Assembly: GCF_900456775.1 (NCBI RefSeq)
Contig: NZ_UAUL01000001.1
Coordinates: forward strand, 682,001 to 746,000
DNA: 64,000 nt
From: Sarcina ventriculi
Lineage (GTDB): Bacteria; Bacillota; Clostridia; Clostridiales; Clostridiaceae
Direction: 5' to 3'
A model generated the notes under the pieces. It worked only from the letters and a program-made list of their open reading frames with translations, did no database searches and was not told the DNA's origin. A program made the translations under genes and the position numbers. Shown here one piece after another: positions 63,174-64,000 of this stretch. Position 1 is the stretch's first letter. The number at the start of each line of letters is the position of its first letter.

Positions 63174-63989
63174 CTAACTTAAATTTGTAATTACCCAATC
63201 AAACACTCTATCTCCAAAGATTTTTTGAATTAATACCATAGGCTTAGCCATAAAACCAATCAAATAACGTGTACGTGGTCTTCTTTTTACAATAGCCTTT
63301 TTAACAGTTCTCGCAACTACTTCTGGTTCTGTTAACATATTCCCAGAATAATTTTTAATCATACTGTTAGCCACATTATTGGCATTTGTTTCATATACAC
63401 TACCCTTAGCTGTATCTTTCAAATTATTTGCTGCAATAACTCCCCAATCAGTCTTAATTCCACCTGGTTCCACTACTACAACATCAATCCCAAATGGAGC
63501 AACTTCCATTCTAAGACAGTCTGAAAAACCTTCAACTGCAAATTTAGTTGCATGGTACCATCCTCCAAACCTTGTCCATATTTTTCCTCCCATTGAAGAA
63601 ATATTAATAATTCTTCCACAATGATTTGCCCTCATTCCTGGTAGCACAAGCTGAATCAATCTAGCCATACCAAATAAGTTAACATCAAATTGCCTCTTAG
63701 CCTCCTCCATAGAAACACTTTCTATAGGACCATAAGAACCATATCCTGCATTATTAATCAATACATCTATACGTCCAGATTCTTGTAAAACTGTCTGCAC
63801 ACAATCTACCATGGATTTTTCATTAGTTAAATCCAAAAAAACTGGTATAATTCCCCTTTCTCTCAAATCATTCATTTTATCTATACGCCTAGCAGCTGCA
63901 TATACAGTAAATCCTGTTTTCTTAAGTTCCTGTGCTATCTTTGTTCCAATACCGCTAGATGCTCCTGTTACTAAAACTACTTTGTTCAT
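63174..63989 (-). CDS. SDR-family oxidoreductase
   Basis: A 271-residue classical short-chain dehydrogenase. The cofactor motif is VTGASSGIG (about residues 7-15), the NNAGYGSYG motif lies near 80-88, and the active-site Ser and YHATK motif (Tyr about 141) follow in order. The C-terminal part is basic and hydrophobic (YLIGFMAKPMVLIQKIFG), as in many short-chain oxidoreductases acting on lipids or steroids. GGGGTGGCG precedes ATG 63989, close to the window edge. Its stop (TAG) is inside the GGAG of the AraC gene. The substrate is unknown. Confidence 0.9.
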   Translation of the reverse strand: MNKVVLVTGASSGIGTKIAQELKKTGFTVYAAARRIDKMNDLRERGIIPVFLDLTNEKSMVDCVQTVLQESGRIDVLINNAGYGSYGPIESVSMEEAKRQFDVNLFGMARLIQLVLPGMRANHCGRIINISSMGGKIWTRFGGWYHATKFAVEGFSDCLRMEVAPFGIDVVVVEPGGIKTDWGVIAANNLKDTAKGSVYETNANNVANSMIKNYSGNMLTEPEVVARTVKKAIVKRRPRTRYLIGFMAKPMVLIQKIFGDRVFDWVITNLS

Positions 63990-64000
63990 AACGCCACCCC

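Noticed and set aside
1..64000. CRISPR arrays, tRNA or rRNA genes, insertion sequences, prophage
   Set aside because: None of their signatures were seen: no regular direct repeats with spacers, no cloverleaf with CCA context and no transposase or integrase gene.

Overview
The window is AT-rich, tightly packed chromosomal DNA. I read it as a Clostridium sensu stricto or a close anaerobic Firmicute. The reasons are strong AGGAGG-type ribosome binding sites, frequent TTG/GTG starts, a CIRCE heat-shock operator, an FMN riboswitch, FeoAB, a butanol-dehydrogenase-type iron alcohol dehydrogenase and close protein resemblance to clostridial families. I see no rRNA, tRNA, insertion sequence, prophage or CRISPR array. 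The species cannot be fixed from sequence alone.

Layout. 1-4.8 kb: the 3' part of an MgtA-type Mg2+ P-type ATPase with a 29-residue membrane micropeptide behind it, two small surface-type unknowns, an amino-acid permease and a DsbA-like protein. 5-8.5 kb: lrgAB with a FadR-type GntR regulator and a PdhR-like operator, then an iron alcohol dehydrogenase. 8.7-16 kb: a nitrogen island, with amt, the urease operon ureABCEFGD and a divergent UreI/AmiS-type urea channel gene. 16-17.4 kb: a radical SAM protein, followed by about 1 kb without genes. 18.5-22.5 kb: ribDEBAH behind an FMN riboswitch. 23.2-31.4 kb: one giant 2730-residue cyclic-glucan-synthase-like gene. 31.6-34.8 kb: three half-size chromate-transporter-family genes around a ROK regulator with matching operators. 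34.9-41.4 kb: an MgtC-like protein, htpG under CIRCE control, and an AraC regulator divergent from a GH36 alpha-galactosidase. 41.7-44 kb: Fur-type box, feoA and a feoB with an unusual Cys-rich tail. 44-50 kb: 3-methyladenine glycosylase, lipoprotein hydrolase, DUF1284 protein, pseudouridine synthase, and a DUF1538 membrane protein with a tandem PII-like partner. 50.3-51.9 kb: a FAD-dependent dehydrogenase behind a divergent purine-type riboswitch. 52.3-52.9 kb: two tandem paralogous small proteins. 53-62 kb: a glucuronide/hexuronate locus (GPH transporter, uxuA, SDR-type uxuB, GH3, HAD, divergent GH2). 62-64 kb: an SDR and an AraC/OruR-type regulator.

How the genes work together. Urea enters through the UreI-type channel and is split by nickel urease, matured by UreEFGD; Amt can move the ammonium. 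In the hexuronate locus GH2 and GH3 enzymes probably release sugars from conjugates, the GPH symporter imports them, and UxuB and UxuA convert fructuronate to mannonate and on to 2-keto-3-deoxygluconate. The isomerase and the KDG kinase and aldolase are not in the window. Best leads for something undescribed are the purine-class RNA ahead of the FAD dehydrogenase, the ROK-operated chromate-transporter-family cluster, the duplicated PII-like/DUF1538 pair, the FeoB tail with its own start signals, and the urease alpha subunit with a CSCGC insert.
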